A DNA stretch of 64,000 nucleotides from Neobacillus cucumis (GTDB lineage: Bacteria; Bacillota; Bacilli; Bacillales_B; DSM-18226). Below, piece after piece: positions 9,018 through 18,334 of this stretch (position 1 is its first letter; each line of letters opens with the position of its first letter). The stretch is taken from assembly GCF_023715505.1 (NCBI RefSeq), contig NZ_JAMBOH010000001.1, forward strand, positions 62,001-126,000. Reading direction: 5' to 3'. Under the pieces are notes generated by a model. That model saw nothing but the letters and a program-made list of their open reading frames with translations. It ran no database searches and was not told the origin of the DNA. A program made the translations under genes and the position numbers.

Positions 9018-10178
9018 TTAAGCTGTTACTTTTATACTTTTTTCACTCTGACTTCTATTAAAAAAGTATTTCATCATTGGTGGTGTAGCAATTGTGGTAA
9101 CAAGAACCACAATTACTAAAATGGCAAAAAGTTCTTGGCTTATTAAATGACTCTCTAGTCCAATGGCAGCAATAATTAAGGCTACCTCTCCCCTTGAAAC
9201 CATAGCAGCACCAATTCCAAGTGAGCTGCTCCACGAGAATTTGGCCAGTTTTGCACCTACTGCAGCGCCAATTAGCTTTGTAAGGATTGCGAGAATGCTA
9301 AGCCAGACAATCGTACTAAGATGTTGTGAAATGCCTTCAAAGCTTACTTGTAGTCCAATTGAAGTAAAGAATACCGGTACAAAAAGGGAATAACTAATGG
9401 TTTCTGCTTTTTTAAAAACTACATGTTTAAGTTTGGTTAGATTTAAAGCTAAACCGGCAATGTAGGCCCCAATAATGGCTGCAACCCCCATTAATTCTGC
9501 TATATAAGCATATAAAAAACAGATGATCAATGCACCAGTAATAACAGATTCTGTTACCTTTAATGATGCAAATTTCGTTAAAATCCATGGTACTAGCTTC
9601 CAAGCTGCTAATATAGCTACTCCGAAAAAGAGCACCTTTTTCATTATAATCATACTTAAATTGACATCTCCACCTGCCATGCTCATTAAAAAGGCCAGTG
9701 CGATAATAACTACAACATCATCGATAACTGCTGCACCTAAGATTGCGGTCCCCTCTTTTGACTGCATTTTGTTTAATTCTTTAAGTGCCTGAACAGAAAT
9801 GCTTACACTTGTTGCTGAAAGCAATAAGCCTAAAAAAGACGCCTCAAAAGTGGACATATGCATTATAACTCCAGCTATAAACCCGATAAAAAACGGAACA
9901 ACGATTCCACTTAACCCTACGGAAGTTGAAGCTTTCCAGGAGCGTTTAAATCCATCAATATCCGTTTCTAAACCCGCGATAAACATTAACAGGATAACAC
10001 CAATCTGGCTAAGTTCTTCCAATGTACTCGTATTCGAAACAAGCCCTAAAACAGCCGGCCCTAAGAGAATTCCTACAAGAAGCTTTCCTAAAACCGACGG
10101 CTGTCCTAACTTAACACTAATATCCCCAGCTATTTTAGAAGCTAATAAAATAATCGCTAACTCGAAAATGAAATCCAT
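9018..10178 (-). CDS. CPA2 family monovalent cation/proton antiporter (NapA/GerN-like)
   Basis: About 386 residues, nearly all hydrophobic, with roughly 12 transmembrane segments and no C-terminal TrkA-N domain; the length matches GerN/NapA Na+(K+)/H+ antiporters. The conserved AAVIDDVVVI core near residue 150 carries the two adjacent Asp of CPA2 exchangers, and LGQPSVLGKLLVGILLGP near residue 27 is the family's N-terminal motif. ATG 10178 is well spaced from AAGGTG; GTG 10187 is an alternative. The gene lies behind a promoter and two tandem terminator-like hairpins. Confidence 0.85.
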   Translation of the reverse strand: MDFIFELAIILLASKIAGDISVKLGQPSVLGKLLVGILLGPAVLGLVSNTSTLEELSQIGVILLMFIAGLETDIDGFKRSWKASTSVGLSGIVVPFFIGFIAGVIMHMSTFEASFLGLLLSATSVSISVQALKELNKMQSKEGTAILGAAVIDDVVVIIALAFLMSMAGGDVNLSMIIMKKVLFFGVAILAAWKLVPWILTKFASLKVTESVITGALIICFLYAYIAELMGVAAIIGAYIAGLALNLTKLKHVVFKKAETISYSLFVPVFFTSIGLQVSFEGISQHLSTIVWLSILAILTKLIGAAVGAKLAKFSWSSSLGIGAAMVSRGEVALIIAAIGLESHLISQELFAILVIVVLVTTIATPPMMKYFFNRSQSEKSIKVTA

Positions 10179-10204
10179 CTGATTCACCTTTCCTTTCGAA
10201 AAAA

Positions 10205-10245
10205 TAAAAAGAGTCTGTGCTTTAAATCCACAGACTCTTTTTTAG
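10205..10245 (-). terminator. Leader terminator 1 of the antiporter gene
   Basis: AAAGAGTCTGTG, 9-base loop, CACAGACTCTTT with A/T runs on both sides. It ends about 25 bases before the antiporter start, leaving no room for a promoter between them, so the antiporter mRNA must read through it. Confidence 0.75.
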
Positions 10246-10253
10246 TAAAAATC

Positions 10254-10303
10254 AAAAAAGCCTGTCAACCAATGGACATAATTATCCCTTGGTGACAGGC
10301 TCC
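10254..10303 (-). terminator. Leader terminator 2 / terminator of the giant membrane protein gene
   Basis: Minus strand AGCCTGTCA...TGACAGGCT outer stem of 9 bp with an inner CCAA/TTGG stem, followed by TTTTTTG. It may serve the upstream gene, but it also lies downstream of the promoter at 10332-10360 and so inside the antiporter leader. Confidence 0.7.
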
Positions 10304-10331
10304 TCCAATAACGTACTATTTTATTAGTTGT

Positions 10332-10360
10332 ATTATAACATATTTTATAGTAAAAAACAA
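10332..10360 (-). promoter_or_regulatory. Promoter for the antiporter leader
   Basis: Minus strand TTGTTT (10355-10360), exactly 17 bases, TATAAT (10332-10337). Transcription would begin near 10325, giving a leader of about 145 bases with two terminators. Confidence 0.6.
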
Positions 10361-10380
10361 CAATGTGAATGAGCATTGTA

Positions 10381-13300
10381 TTAGTTCCACTTTCGTACCT
10401 TATCAATAATGTTAACTTTCAGGAAGGTAATAAAAGTGGACTCTCCCTTTTGAACCTTTTGTTTATGCCATTCATTAAAGCTTGCGATTGTGATTAAGAT
10501 TATCCCCGCTATCAACAAGTATACCCACCAAGGCATGTTGCCCCAATATGGTCTCGTTTGCAGAAAGACATTTAATAGCAATACGCCTGCACCTACCAAA
10601 AAGTACGATTTTATTTGAATATACATTCCTGCCACCATTGATAACAAGGAAAGTGAACCTAATATAATTGCATCATAAATGGTATGGCTTGACAATGCAT
10701 CTTGGATTAAAATCAGCGCTACAAACAATAATACAATCCATTGAAGAGCCTTCACTACTTTTTCATAATTCCCCTTTAAACATTTCCGGATGAAAATGGT
10801 CAGCAGGATATAGGGAAGAACGTATACCTCACGCAGCCAAAGTGACGGAATATGGATCGTACTAATAATTGCATAATAAGGCTGGATCGCATAACCGCCC
10901 GCCGCACTGGTCATAATAGCAGCATATTTAGCAGGCACTCTTTTCCGTTGAAACCAGAAAGTGAGTACAATCAAAATTCCTGGCAATGTATGACACCAAA
11001 GGTGTTGATTCTCTAAAAAATACATATACACAAAGTACATAAGACCTGTAACTGTATATCCGTCTATTTTCAATTCCAAAACCTTTGTTCCTGGCTCAAC
11101 TAGCATCTTATAAAGGATTTTACCAGATAAAATTAATACCATACCAATGACAGCAAAAACAAGCATTTTTTCAGGCGATGTCAGTTCACTTACATACGTG
11201 AACTCTACAGTGGCCAAGAAAGCGAAACCTAAAGGTACAACGCCCAAAATGTCCCATCTTGCTTTATGCAAATAAATCAGGATTCCAATTACATACAGGC
11301 AGGTGATTAGGTATGGGATGAAACCATAGGGATAGACCATTAGCAAGGAAGCGATCCCTATCATGGAAAATGGCACTAAATAAAAAGTTGTTCTTTCTTT
11401 AAATTCCTCGTTGGCAAAAAAGAAAAATGCAAGCATTAGTAAACTGCTGATGGGGAATGCAAATCTTACATCGGACTGAAGATATATTCTCTCCATCCCT
11501 GTTGTAATAACAAAAAATAATGCTGTAAAACTACCGTAAAGGAAAACCCTTCTTTTCCACTCCCTAACAGCCAATTTGGTGCTAACTGCATATCCGACTA
11601 GAGCCATTATAAAGCTAAAGACGGCATCTTCTTGATAGATAAACCAAGTAATCGTAAGGGCAAGAGGAAAGATGAGGTGTCCGACCCAAGCAAATGCTAC
11701 CTCGAGGTCAGGATTTGCTTTTCGATAGAGACCTGCGATCACAAGCAGAACGATTGCACAGATAGATGACACTAATGAATTGGTCAAATGATTAAATGCA
11801 AACTTCTCTGTAATCGCATTCATAATGGAAAAATAGCAAAGAAGCGTCGTTATACTGATAAAATAAGGTATCCAATTGGTCCCAATCCTTTTATAAAAAT
11901 AGGAATACATTCCTATTCCCGCTAGCATAACTAAAGGCTGGACCCAAGTGTGATTGATAGGACTAACAATGGCATTGATTATGGCTAATGTATAAAGGAC
12001 TTTGGCGATAAACAGTGAGCTTCTTGCAAAATCTTGCTTAGAAAGCTTTCCCCAGACAATTCTTGAAACTAAAATAAGCACCGCTCCGGCTGCGAAATTA
12101 ACCGCATACCCATATTCGGAATAGTACGTAAGGGAGTTTACATTAAACTCCTCACCAAAAGCGGCGGTGGAAAGCCCTAGCGTACTAGGCAATACCCATA
12201 AAGCAGCTTTCTTTAAAAGAGTTCTGTCTTGGTATTGATGAAGTAAATAGGCGGCCACAGCTAAAAGGGAGAGCATCACACCCAATTCCCACCAATAAAG
12301 AAAAAAAAGCGTAAGGATCATGGCAATTGCCATAATAAAAAATCCTATCTCTACAGCTGCATTTCGTATCTGCTGTATATACTTAAAGAAGCGAACGATT
12401 CCAAAGACACTAAAGAGAATAAATCCTGTAAAAAATAATCTAAGAGCGAAATTAAATTCTTCAATCGAACTTGTTAATAAAGAAACAGCTTCATAGATGC
12501 CTGATGAAAGAAAAAGTGAACTAAAATAAGGAAAAATAAATCGCGAACTATGGTTGGACAGGTAAATAAAATTTGCTGCAATAATAGAATAGGCAATCAG
12601 AAGTACAATTGCCGGTTGTCCCGAACGGAGCAAAAACCCTTCAATACTAATATATATATAAGCAAAACCTGAGATAACAGCACTGGTATACTGAAATGCT
12701 TTGTCTAGTGAGAATTTATTATCTAATGCTTTAGGGACAAAGACAATCCCAAATGCTACTAATGCGTAAACAAACCCGCCCGCATTAACAAGGACACTAT
12801 TCTCAACGAGCTGATATACCCCATAAACCAGCATGACTGTAAAAATAAAGTGATATTCCTTCCTGCCTGTGACGTATATCATCGATAAATAAATCACAGC
12901 AGTTAACAAGATGTTAAAGCTGTACAAGACCTCATTATCAAAAAGAAATAGCATAAATAGTGTAGATAAAATCAAATTCACTTGGATAAATGGTATAAAT
13001 TCTTTAGTAAATAATTGTAGTCCGCTAATCTTCTTCACCCGTTTGAAAACAAGGAGAAGGACTACGTTAAATAGCGCCATTCCTAAATAGAAAAGATCAA
13101 TCTTCAAATGAAGTGCCGCCAGTAAAAAAGCAGTTCCTATAGAAAAACAAACAAACGAGAACCAAACAAATAATCGTGAACCTAAATTTTTCGCAAACAG
13201 TATGTACACCACAAGTGATAATAGACTTCCGAGCATTCCAAGCAGATAGCGTCCTCCACCGTCAATCGATAAATACGAACCTAAAAGCCCAAACCAGCCT

Positions 13301-13737
13301 AAGGAGAGAATAAAGATCGGTAAGAATAAGCTTCCTAACACTGTGAAGGCAAAAGCGGTTTTATCAATATGAAGTATTCTATTCGCAATAAGGGCAATCG
13401 AATAAAATAACAATGAAACAATAGCAATTGAACAGCTTTTCATAAAGCTTGTCATAGATTCCCAATTACTGGTCGCTACAAATAAACCGCCGATTAATAG
13501 AAAAATAACACCTATATTTAAAGACCAGGTTATGTTTCTTTCCCGAACCTCCTCAGGCGAAAGTGTCTTTTTGACTTTGGCAGGTTTCGGAATGGCCGCA
13601 CGTATTGACTTTGGTTGTAATGACTCATGGTCCACCACCTGCACATCTTCTTCTTTTAGTAAATCGAGATGGTATTGGTGATGTGCCTTTTTCACTGTCT
13701 CAACAATTGTATTTGAAAGATACCCTTCTTCTTTCAA
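10381..13737 (-). CDS. Giant polytopic membrane protein, function unknown
   Basis: 1118 residues from the TTG at 13737. About 85 hydrophilic N-terminal residues are followed by some thirty or more hydrophobic segments up to the end, with no recognisable catalytic motif. It resembles the large bacillar membrane proteins annotated by their SCO7613-like C terminus. The true start is uncertain: there is no good ribosome site for TTG 13737, while ATG 13793 has AAGGGGGAG at ideal spacing but runs into a stop in the TTGA overlapping that TTG. The gene's own frame continues upstream with plausible sequence (FRYELYKLKEEGYLS), so a one-base frameshift near 13755-13780 is likely. Confidence 0.75.
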   Translation of the reverse strand: MKEEGYLSNTIVETVKKAHHQYHLDLLKEEDVQVVDHESLQPKSIRAAIPKPAKVKKTLSPEEVRERNITWSLNIGVIFLLIGGLFVATSNWESMTSFMKSCSIAIVSLLFYSIALIANRILHIDKTAFAFTVLGSLFLPIFILSLGWFGLLGSYLSIDGGGRYLLGMLGSLLSLVVYILFAKNLGSRLFVWFSFVCFSIGTAFLLAALHLKIDLFYLGMALFNVVLLLVFKRVKKISGLQLFTKEFIPFIQVNLILSTLFMLFLFDNEVLYSFNILLTAVIYLSMIYVTGRKEYHFIFTVMLVYGVYQLVENSVLVNAGGFVYALVAFGIVFVPKALDNKFSLDKAFQYTSAVISGFAYIYISIEGFLLRSGQPAIVLLIAYSIIAANFIYLSNHSSRFIFPYFSSLFLSSGIYEAVSLLTSSIEEFNFALRLFFTGFILFSVFGIVRFFKYIQQIRNAAVEIGFFIMAIAMILTLFFLYWWELGVMLSLLAVAAYLLHQYQDRTLLKKAALWVLPSTLGLSTAAFGEEFNVNSLTYYSEYGYAVNFAAGAVLILVSRIVWGKLSKQDFARSSLFIAKVLYTLAIINAIVSPINHTWVQPLVMLAGIGMYSYFYKRIGTNWIPYFISITTLLCYFSIMNAITEKFAFNHLTNSLVSSICAIVLLVIAGLYRKANPDLEVAFAWVGHLIFPLALTITWFIYQEDAVFSFIMALVGYAVSTKLAVREWKRRVFLYGSFTALFFVITTGMERIYLQSDVRFAFPISSLLMLAFFFFANEEFKERTTFYLVPFSMIGIASLLMVYPYGFIPYLITCLYVIGILIYLHKARWDILGVVPLGFAFLATVEFTYVSELTSPEKMLVFAVIGMVLILSGKILYKMLVEPGTKVLELKIDGYTVTGLMYFVYMYFLENQHLWCHTLPGILIVLTFWFQRKRVPAKYAAIMTSAAGGYAIQPYYAIISTIHIPSLWLREVYVLPYILLTIFIRKCLKGNYEKVVKALQWIVLLFVALILIQDALSSHTIYDAIILGSLSLLSMVAGMYIQIKSYFLVGAGVLLLNVFLQTRPYWGNMPWWVYLLIAGIILITIASFNEWHKQKVQKGESTFITFLKVNIIDKVRKWN

Positions 13738-13993
13738 CTTATATAACTCATACCTAAAGGTCTTCTTCTCTCTTTCATATTATTTGGTTCCATTTAAACT
13801 CCCCCTTATTTCATTCCTTACTGTTGTTTTATGTAAATTATGGGATTTTTTATAACATTACTCCTTTAGTGTAATTTTACACCATTTCATATAAATTTCA
13901 ATCCTTTTTCTTTTTCAACTATATTCGTGTTTACGTTTGGGGAAAATATCTGTATGATAAGAGAATATTTGTTATAAACAGAAGGAGTTTTAT

Positions 13994-14470
13994 ATGCTGA
14001 CATTTAATGAAAAATTAGCCATTATTGAATCTTACCCGGAATTAGAGAGGAAAGATGTTTCTCTAAAACGTGTTAATTTCCAGCTTCCAGAAAGTATTTC
14101 TGATAAAAAAAATATTGTTTATCATCTGCATCCGAATGGAAATGGTTTTGTTTATGCTGGTCACCTCGATCATTATGAAACAGATGAAAAGGGAATGGTC
14201 AATATTCGAGATTTTTCAGCAGAGCAGCTTCGGAATATCTTAACTGAGTCCATTGCGGCCTTATTGCCCCTAGAAAAATCAGCCAATGAGGAAGCCATTA
14301 TTGGAGAATTACAGGAAGAGCGCTGGGTCGACGAAGAGGGCAACGTTCTCATTTTGCTTTTTGAAAATGAAGTATGGAATATCTACTTTGGCTTAAACCT
14401 TGAAGAAAGCTTTGATACATACGAAGAGGCTATTGCTTTCATGCAAGAAGAAGGCTTTAAACAAGGATAA
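13994..14470 (+). CDS. Conserved hypothetical protein, acidic, 158 aa
   Basis: 158 residues, soluble, strongly acidic, no signal peptide and no catalytic motif I recognise. AGAAGGAG precedes the ATG at good spacing. Two parts can be seen: an N-terminal half with a YHLHPNGNGFVYAG segment, and a C-terminal half of alternating strands and an acidic helix ending FDTYEEAIAFMQEEGFKQG. It is divergent from the giant membrane protein gene and convergent with the HD hydrolase gene, sharing a terminator with the latter. Confidence 0.65.
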   Translation: MLTFNEKLAIIESYPELERKDVSLKRVNFQLPESISDKKNIVYHLHPNGNGFVYAGHLDHYETDEKGMVNIRDFSAEQLRNILTESIAALLPLEKSANEEAIIGELQEERWVDEEGNVLILLFENEVWNIYFGLNLEESFDTYEEAIAFMQEEGFKQG

Positions 14471-14472
14471 GC

Positions 14473-14506
14473 AAAAAGGCTGTGCTAATAGAAGCACAGC
14501 CTTTTT
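14473..14506. terminator. Bidirectional terminator
   Basis: AAAAAGGCTGTGCT and AGCACAGCCTTTTT, 14 bp with a 6-base loop, serve the convergent genes on both sides. Confidence 0.85.
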
Positions 14507-15025
14507 CTATTGATGACTATATTCTTCATCAATCCAATTGTCTAAACGAATAATACTTTTTTTTGCACGTACATATTCAATCGTCCGATAATGATGCATT
14601 CCACCTTCTTCTTCATCTTTTTCATCCGCCCATTTTACCACTTGCTGTAATGGTGTCCTTACAATATCATTTGAAGGCAAAAACGAGTCGGTATGAAATA
14701 AAATCGCAAGCGCAATCGTTTTGGCCTTTATTGGGTTTTCCCCAAGTCGAATCAATAGCTTATGCGCCCGTTCAGCGCCTTTTATTGGATGGATATCATT
14801 TTGTTTATACAGGTCATAATCCCATTTCCCGTTCTTATACCAAGTATAGTGTCCCATATCATGGAGAAGCCCTGCCTTAGCAGCAATATCAACATCAAGC
14901 TGATGTTCTTTACTCAAATGAAAAGCATGGTATGCCACCGCTATCGCATGGGCAAGTCCAGAGCGGTTTAAATATTTTTGGGCAATGCGGTGTTCAAATA
15001 TATCCAATAAAGTTACGTCTCTCAT
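14507..15025 (-). CDS. HD-domain phosphohydrolase
   Basis: About 172 residues. The HD signature is LLHDMGHYTW near residue 54, with a preceding conserved His (YHAFHLS) and later LFHTDSF and KWADEKDEEEGG as further metal-site elements. HD proteins hydrolyse nucleotides or phosphate esters; the substrate cannot be told here. ATG 15025 is chosen over GTG 15034 because AGGAG is correctly spaced for it. Monocistronic, convergent with the hypothetical gene at 13994. Confidence 0.75.
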   Translation of the reverse strand: MRDVTLLDIFEHRIAQKYLNRSGLAHAIAVAYHAFHLSKEHQLDVDIAAKAGLLHDMGHYTWYKNGKWDYDLYKQNDIHPIKGAERAHKLLIRLGENPIKAKTIALAILFHTDSFLPSNDIVRTPLQQVVKWADEKDEEEGGMHHYRTIEYVRAKKSIIRLDNWIDEEYSHQ

Positions 15026-15116
15026 GCGATCCACTCCTAACGTTCGTAAATGTATTTCACTTATTATATGCTAACCTGTCCAAATTGGCTAATCCTTTAT
15101 TTTGCTTCCAATCTAG

Positions 15117-15226
15117 ATAAAGCGTAAGCGTCTTGAACAGCCCCGACAAGCATAAGACGCTCAGGGAAGGAAGGCGTTCTTTGCCTCGCTGTAGACCATC
15201 GAGGGGCTAGGCGCTGGAGCTGGACG
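15117..15226 (+). repeat. Dispersed intergenic repeat, copy A
   Basis: Starts AAAGCGTAAGCGTC and ends GGCGCTGGAGCTGGAC. Distinctly richer in GC than the flanks. Shares its ends with copies at 29231, 39623 (inverted) and 40345. It fills most of the gap between the HD gene and ltaS; the flanking bases show no gene. Confidence 0.75.
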
Positions 15227-15284
15227 TAGACAGTCCTTTTATTAACAGTTATCCACAAACGGAAATTTTATAATTTACTAAACG

Positions 15285-15316
15285 AAAAAAAGAGAAGGAC
15301 AAAGTCCCTCTCTCAA
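15285..15316 (-). terminator. Terminator of the LTA synthase gene
   Basis: Minus strand AGAGAGGGAC, 3-base loop, GTCCTTCTCT followed by TTTTTTT, directly after the stop codon. Confidence 0.85.
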
Positions 15317-15319
15317 TTA

Positions 15320-17275
15320 TTAATTATCTTCAGTTGTTTTTGTTGTTTTTCCCTTAGGTCCTAAATACTCATAGTCATTAGGATTAATTGGGGTATATCC
15401 TTCAGGCTTATAGAATCTTAATAAGTCTTTATAGACAATTTCATCTGACATCTGCAATTCTGTTTTTACCTTTTCATCAATGCTCTTACATGGGGTATCA
15501 TCTGTTAATACTTCAGTTGTCTCATATCCGTAACATTTTTCATTGATTTGAATGCCGTCCGATGATACAAAGTCACCATTTCTAAACAACGCCCAATTAC
15601 GATGATCTTTAGAAAGTAAGTCAGAACCAAATTCCATATAATCCTTGGTATCAATACCTAATAAATGAAGTACAGTTGGACGGACATCCACTTCACCGCC
15701 AATTTGATGCTGAACTCCACCCTTCACACCAGGGACGTGAATATATAAAGGTACACGCTGTAATTTTGCATTAATGGCTGGTGTAATTTCATCTACACCT
15801 AATACTTTAGCCATCGCTTCATTATGGTTTTCAGAGATACCATAATGGTCACCGTACATAACAATTACTGTATTATCGTACAATCCACTAGCTTTTAAGT
15901 CATTAAAGAACTGTTCAAATGCCTGGTCCATATAATGTGCAGATTGGAAATACTGGTTAACAACCGAATCACCATAATCACCAGCTGGAAAATCTGTATC
16001 CTCTGGATCCATTTCAAATGGGAAGTGATTAGATAACGAAATGAACTTTGTATAGAATGGCTGCTTTAAGCCTTGCAGCAGAGGCATCGATTCTTTAAAG
16101 AATGGTTTATCTTTCATTCCATAGTTTTTGGTATTTTCGTCTGTCATGTTATAGTATTCAGCATCGTAAAACTGATCGTATCCAAAAGCTTTATAGATAA
16201 CATTTCTGTTCCAGAATGTTTTATAGTTTCCATGAAAAACAGCAGAAGTATATCCCTGTCCTTTTAAAATAGAAGGCATCGCCTGGTAAGTATTTTGCGC
16301 TTTATTTACAAAAACGGCCCCTTGTGCCATAGGGTATAAGGAATTCTCCATTAAGAATTCAGCATCAGATGTTTTACCTTGCCCTGTTTGATGGTAGAAA
16401 TTATCAAAATAGAAAGTACTGCCATCATGTGCCAATGAATTCAAAAATGGTGTTACCTCTTGTCCGTTCGGCATCTTATAATCAATCATAAAGCTTTGGA
16501 ATGACTCCATGGAAATATAAAGTACGTTCATTCCTTTTGCCTTACCAAAGTAAACAGGATTTGGAGCAGCGTAGTTAGCTTTACGATAGTTCTCTACATC
16601 CGTGATATCACTGCTGTCAGCTAATGCCCGCTGACTCGAAGATTTAATATTTTGAATTACATCGTAAATTGTAAAGTTGTATGCACCTAGGTATTTAACT
16701 AAGTAGTTGCGGTCAAACGAACGTGTTAATAATTGAGGACGGTCCTTTTCAGCTAATCCCAAGTTAAAAAGAAATGTCGTGATTGCAAATAACAAAACAA
16801 TTTTATAAGACTTCCTGTTGGTTACGGTCACTTTTTTGAAAACAGTTAATGCCAAAACAATTAAAATAATGGTATCAAGAAAATAAAAAATATCTAATGG
16901 TGAAATTAAAGATAATGCACTATCACCTAGTTGCCCTGCATTTGTTTTTGTCTGCATTAATACTGGTACCGTAATAAAGTCATTAAAAAATCGGTAATAC
17001 GCAATATTAGCGTACAACAAGAATGATAAAAAGAAATTGATAATAATCATGACAAGCTTGGTACGTCTCTTAAAAAGCAAGGCTAAACCGAAAAAGAATA
17101 GCGCTGAACTTAAAGGATTGATCAGCAGCAAAAATTTCTGCAGATTATTATCGATTCCTAAGTTAAATTCAATTTGATAGGCCGCATATGTTTTGATCCA
17201 GAATAATAAAACGGCAATTACAAAGAATGAAATATGGCTGTTATTTAATGTTTTAGGTAATTTGATTTTATTCAT
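15320..17275 (-). CDS. ltaS: Lipoteichoic acid synthase family sulfatase-like enzyme
   Basis: 651 residues with the LtaS layout: five N-terminal transmembrane segments (to about residue 185) and an extracellular sulfatase-like domain. Visible active-site elements are YISMESFQSFMID (metal-binding Glu), TGQGKTSDAEF with the nucleophilic Thr, and MYGDHYGISENHNE near residue 480. It transfers glycerol phosphate from phosphatidylglycerol to build polyglycerol-phosphate LTA. Bacilli carry several paralogues (LtaS, YfnI, YqgS, primase YvgJ) and I cannot say which this is. Start ATG 17275 follows GAGGAG. Confidence 0.85.
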   Translation of the reverse strand: MNKIKLPKTLNNSHISFFVIAVLLFWIKTYAAYQIEFNLGIDNNLQKFLLLINPLSSALFFFGLALLFKRRTKLVMIIINFFLSFLLYANIAYYRFFNDFITVPVLMQTKTNAGQLGDSALSLISPLDIFYFLDTIILIVLALTVFKKVTVTNRKSYKIVLLFAITTFLFNLGLAEKDRPQLLTRSFDRNYLVKYLGAYNFTIYDVIQNIKSSSQRALADSSDITDVENYRKANYAAPNPVYFGKAKGMNVLYISMESFQSFMIDYKMPNGQEVTPFLNSLAHDGSTFYFDNFYHQTGQGKTSDAEFLMENSLYPMAQGAVFVNKAQNTYQAMPSILKGQGYTSAVFHGNYKTFWNRNVIYKAFGYDQFYDAEYYNMTDENTKNYGMKDKPFFKESMPLLQGLKQPFYTKFISLSNHFPFEMDPEDTDFPAGDYGDSVVNQYFQSAHYMDQAFEQFFNDLKASGLYDNTVIVMYGDHYGISENHNEAMAKVLGVDEITPAINAKLQRVPLYIHVPGVKGGVQHQIGGEVDVRPTVLHLLGIDTKDYMEFGSDLLSKDHRNWALFRNGDFVSSDGIQINEKCYGYETTEVLTDDTPCKSIDEKVKTELQMSDEIVYKDLLRFYKPEGYTPINPNDYEYLGPKGKTTKTTEDN

Positions 17276-17812
17276 AACATAATTCTCCTCTCACTTACCA
17301 ATAAACTCCGGTAAACGAACCTCAATTACTATACCACACTTTTTTTAAAAATTAAAACATAAAATATGCCATTTTATGTATGATTTATTAATACCGCACA
17401 CGTCATTTTTATTTATTTTTCAACATTTCTCGATAACACCCATACCTGTCCTTCTGTATAAATTCTCCTTTATCATATGACCGTTTTATGTAGGACATGA
17501 CTGTTTTATTCTCAAATATATATGACGACATCCATGGTGTTTTGGTTTCACAATCGTAAAAATTGATTTTTATGTGCCTAATATGTCATTTTCTCCTCGA
17601 GTGCTGCTCACTTTATTTCACCTATCATAAACCCTAACGAATCAGGTAGGCAATAAGAATATAGACTTATCTTTTACGTATTGGATATCGAATAATTATA
17701 TAATTATTGGTAAGCATAAGCACGATGGGAGTTATAAATCAAACTTTCCTTGAGACTCTTTTTATTATCATTTTGATTAACTATTGAAGGAATAAGGGAG
17801 TGAGTTCAGTTC
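17276..17812. other. Intergenic region without a recognised gene
   Basis: 537 AT-rich bases between divergent genes; it must hold the ltaS promoter. The only structure noted is an 18-base perfect palindrome AATAATTATATAATTATT (17691-17708). No supported small ORF or RNA motif found. Confidence 0.5.
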
Positions 17813-18001
17813 ATGCCTAGAAAGAGGCCGGATTTTACAAAAAGCTCGTATTTTGTTGATGAGCCTGGAAATTGGCATTTAAAACCTGGTGCACCAAAAG
17901 AAATGCAAGTGGAACTTGAGAATTACCTTAGCAGCCTAGAGAATTTACATGAAGATGGGACGATTAACGGCAATCAAATTGATATCTATTCCACACATTA
18001 A
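17813..18001 (+). CDS. Small hypothetical protein (62 aa)
   Basis: 62 residues, hydrophilic, with an N-terminal basic patch (MPRKRPDF) and a Pro-rich middle (GNWHLKPGAPKEM). GGGAGTGA lies upstream at slightly long spacing. It sits 72 bases before the sspH-like gene in the same direction, which hints at a spore role, but I do not recognise the family. Confidence 0.55.
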   Translation: MPRKRPDFTKSSYFVDEPGNWHLKPGAPKEMQVELENYLSSLENLHEDGTINGNQIDIYSTH

Positions 18002-18073
18002 TATATAATAGAAGAAAACGGTTACAATATATTTGTACCTAAATTACCCTCATAGAATTCAGGAGTGAAAAAA

Positions 18074-18253
18074 ATGAATGTTAATCGAGTAAAGCAAATT
18101 CTGTCCTCTTCTGCTGATATTGAAGTTAAGTATAACGGAACTTCCGTTTGGATTGATCAGTTAAATGAAGACGGAAGAACAGCCACTGTTCATTTACGGG
18201 GACCGCTTGAAGAACGATCAATTGTTGAGATTCATGAATTAATGGAAGAATAA
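18074..18253 (+). CDS. sspH: Small acid-soluble spore protein, SspH family
   Basis: 59 residues. The pattern MNVNRVKQIL...IEVKYNGTSVWIDQLNED..TATVHLRGPLEE...VEIHEL is that of SspH, a minor SASP made in the forespore under SigG. ATG 18074 is well spaced from AGGAGTG; the GTG inside that ribosome site (18065) is not used in my view. Followed by its own terminator. Confidence 0.8.
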   Translation: MNVNRVKQILSSSADIEVKYNGTSVWIDQLNEDGRTATVHLRGPLEERSIVEIHELMEE

Positions 18254-18258
18254 TCCGA

Positions 18259-18291
18259 TTGCCATCTTTTCGCTGAAAAGATGGTCTTTAT
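18259..18291 (+). terminator. Terminator of sspH
   Basis: CCATCTTTTC, GCT, GAAAAGATGG, then TCTTTATTTTT. Confidence 0.8.
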
Positions 18292-18302
18292 TTTTACTCA
18301 AC

Positions 18303-18334
18303 AAAAAAGAGCAGGACAATTCCTGCTCTTTTAA
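18303..18334. terminator. Second terminator, bidirectional
   Basis: AAAAGAGCAGGA, CAAT, TCCTGCTCTTTT; overlaps the stop codon of the minus-strand small gene and serves it. Confidence 0.8.

Noticed and set aside
9799..10182. 127-codon open frame on the plus strand
   Set aside because: Lies entirely antisense to the well-supported antiporter gene, has no ribosome site and a composition typical of a shadow frame.
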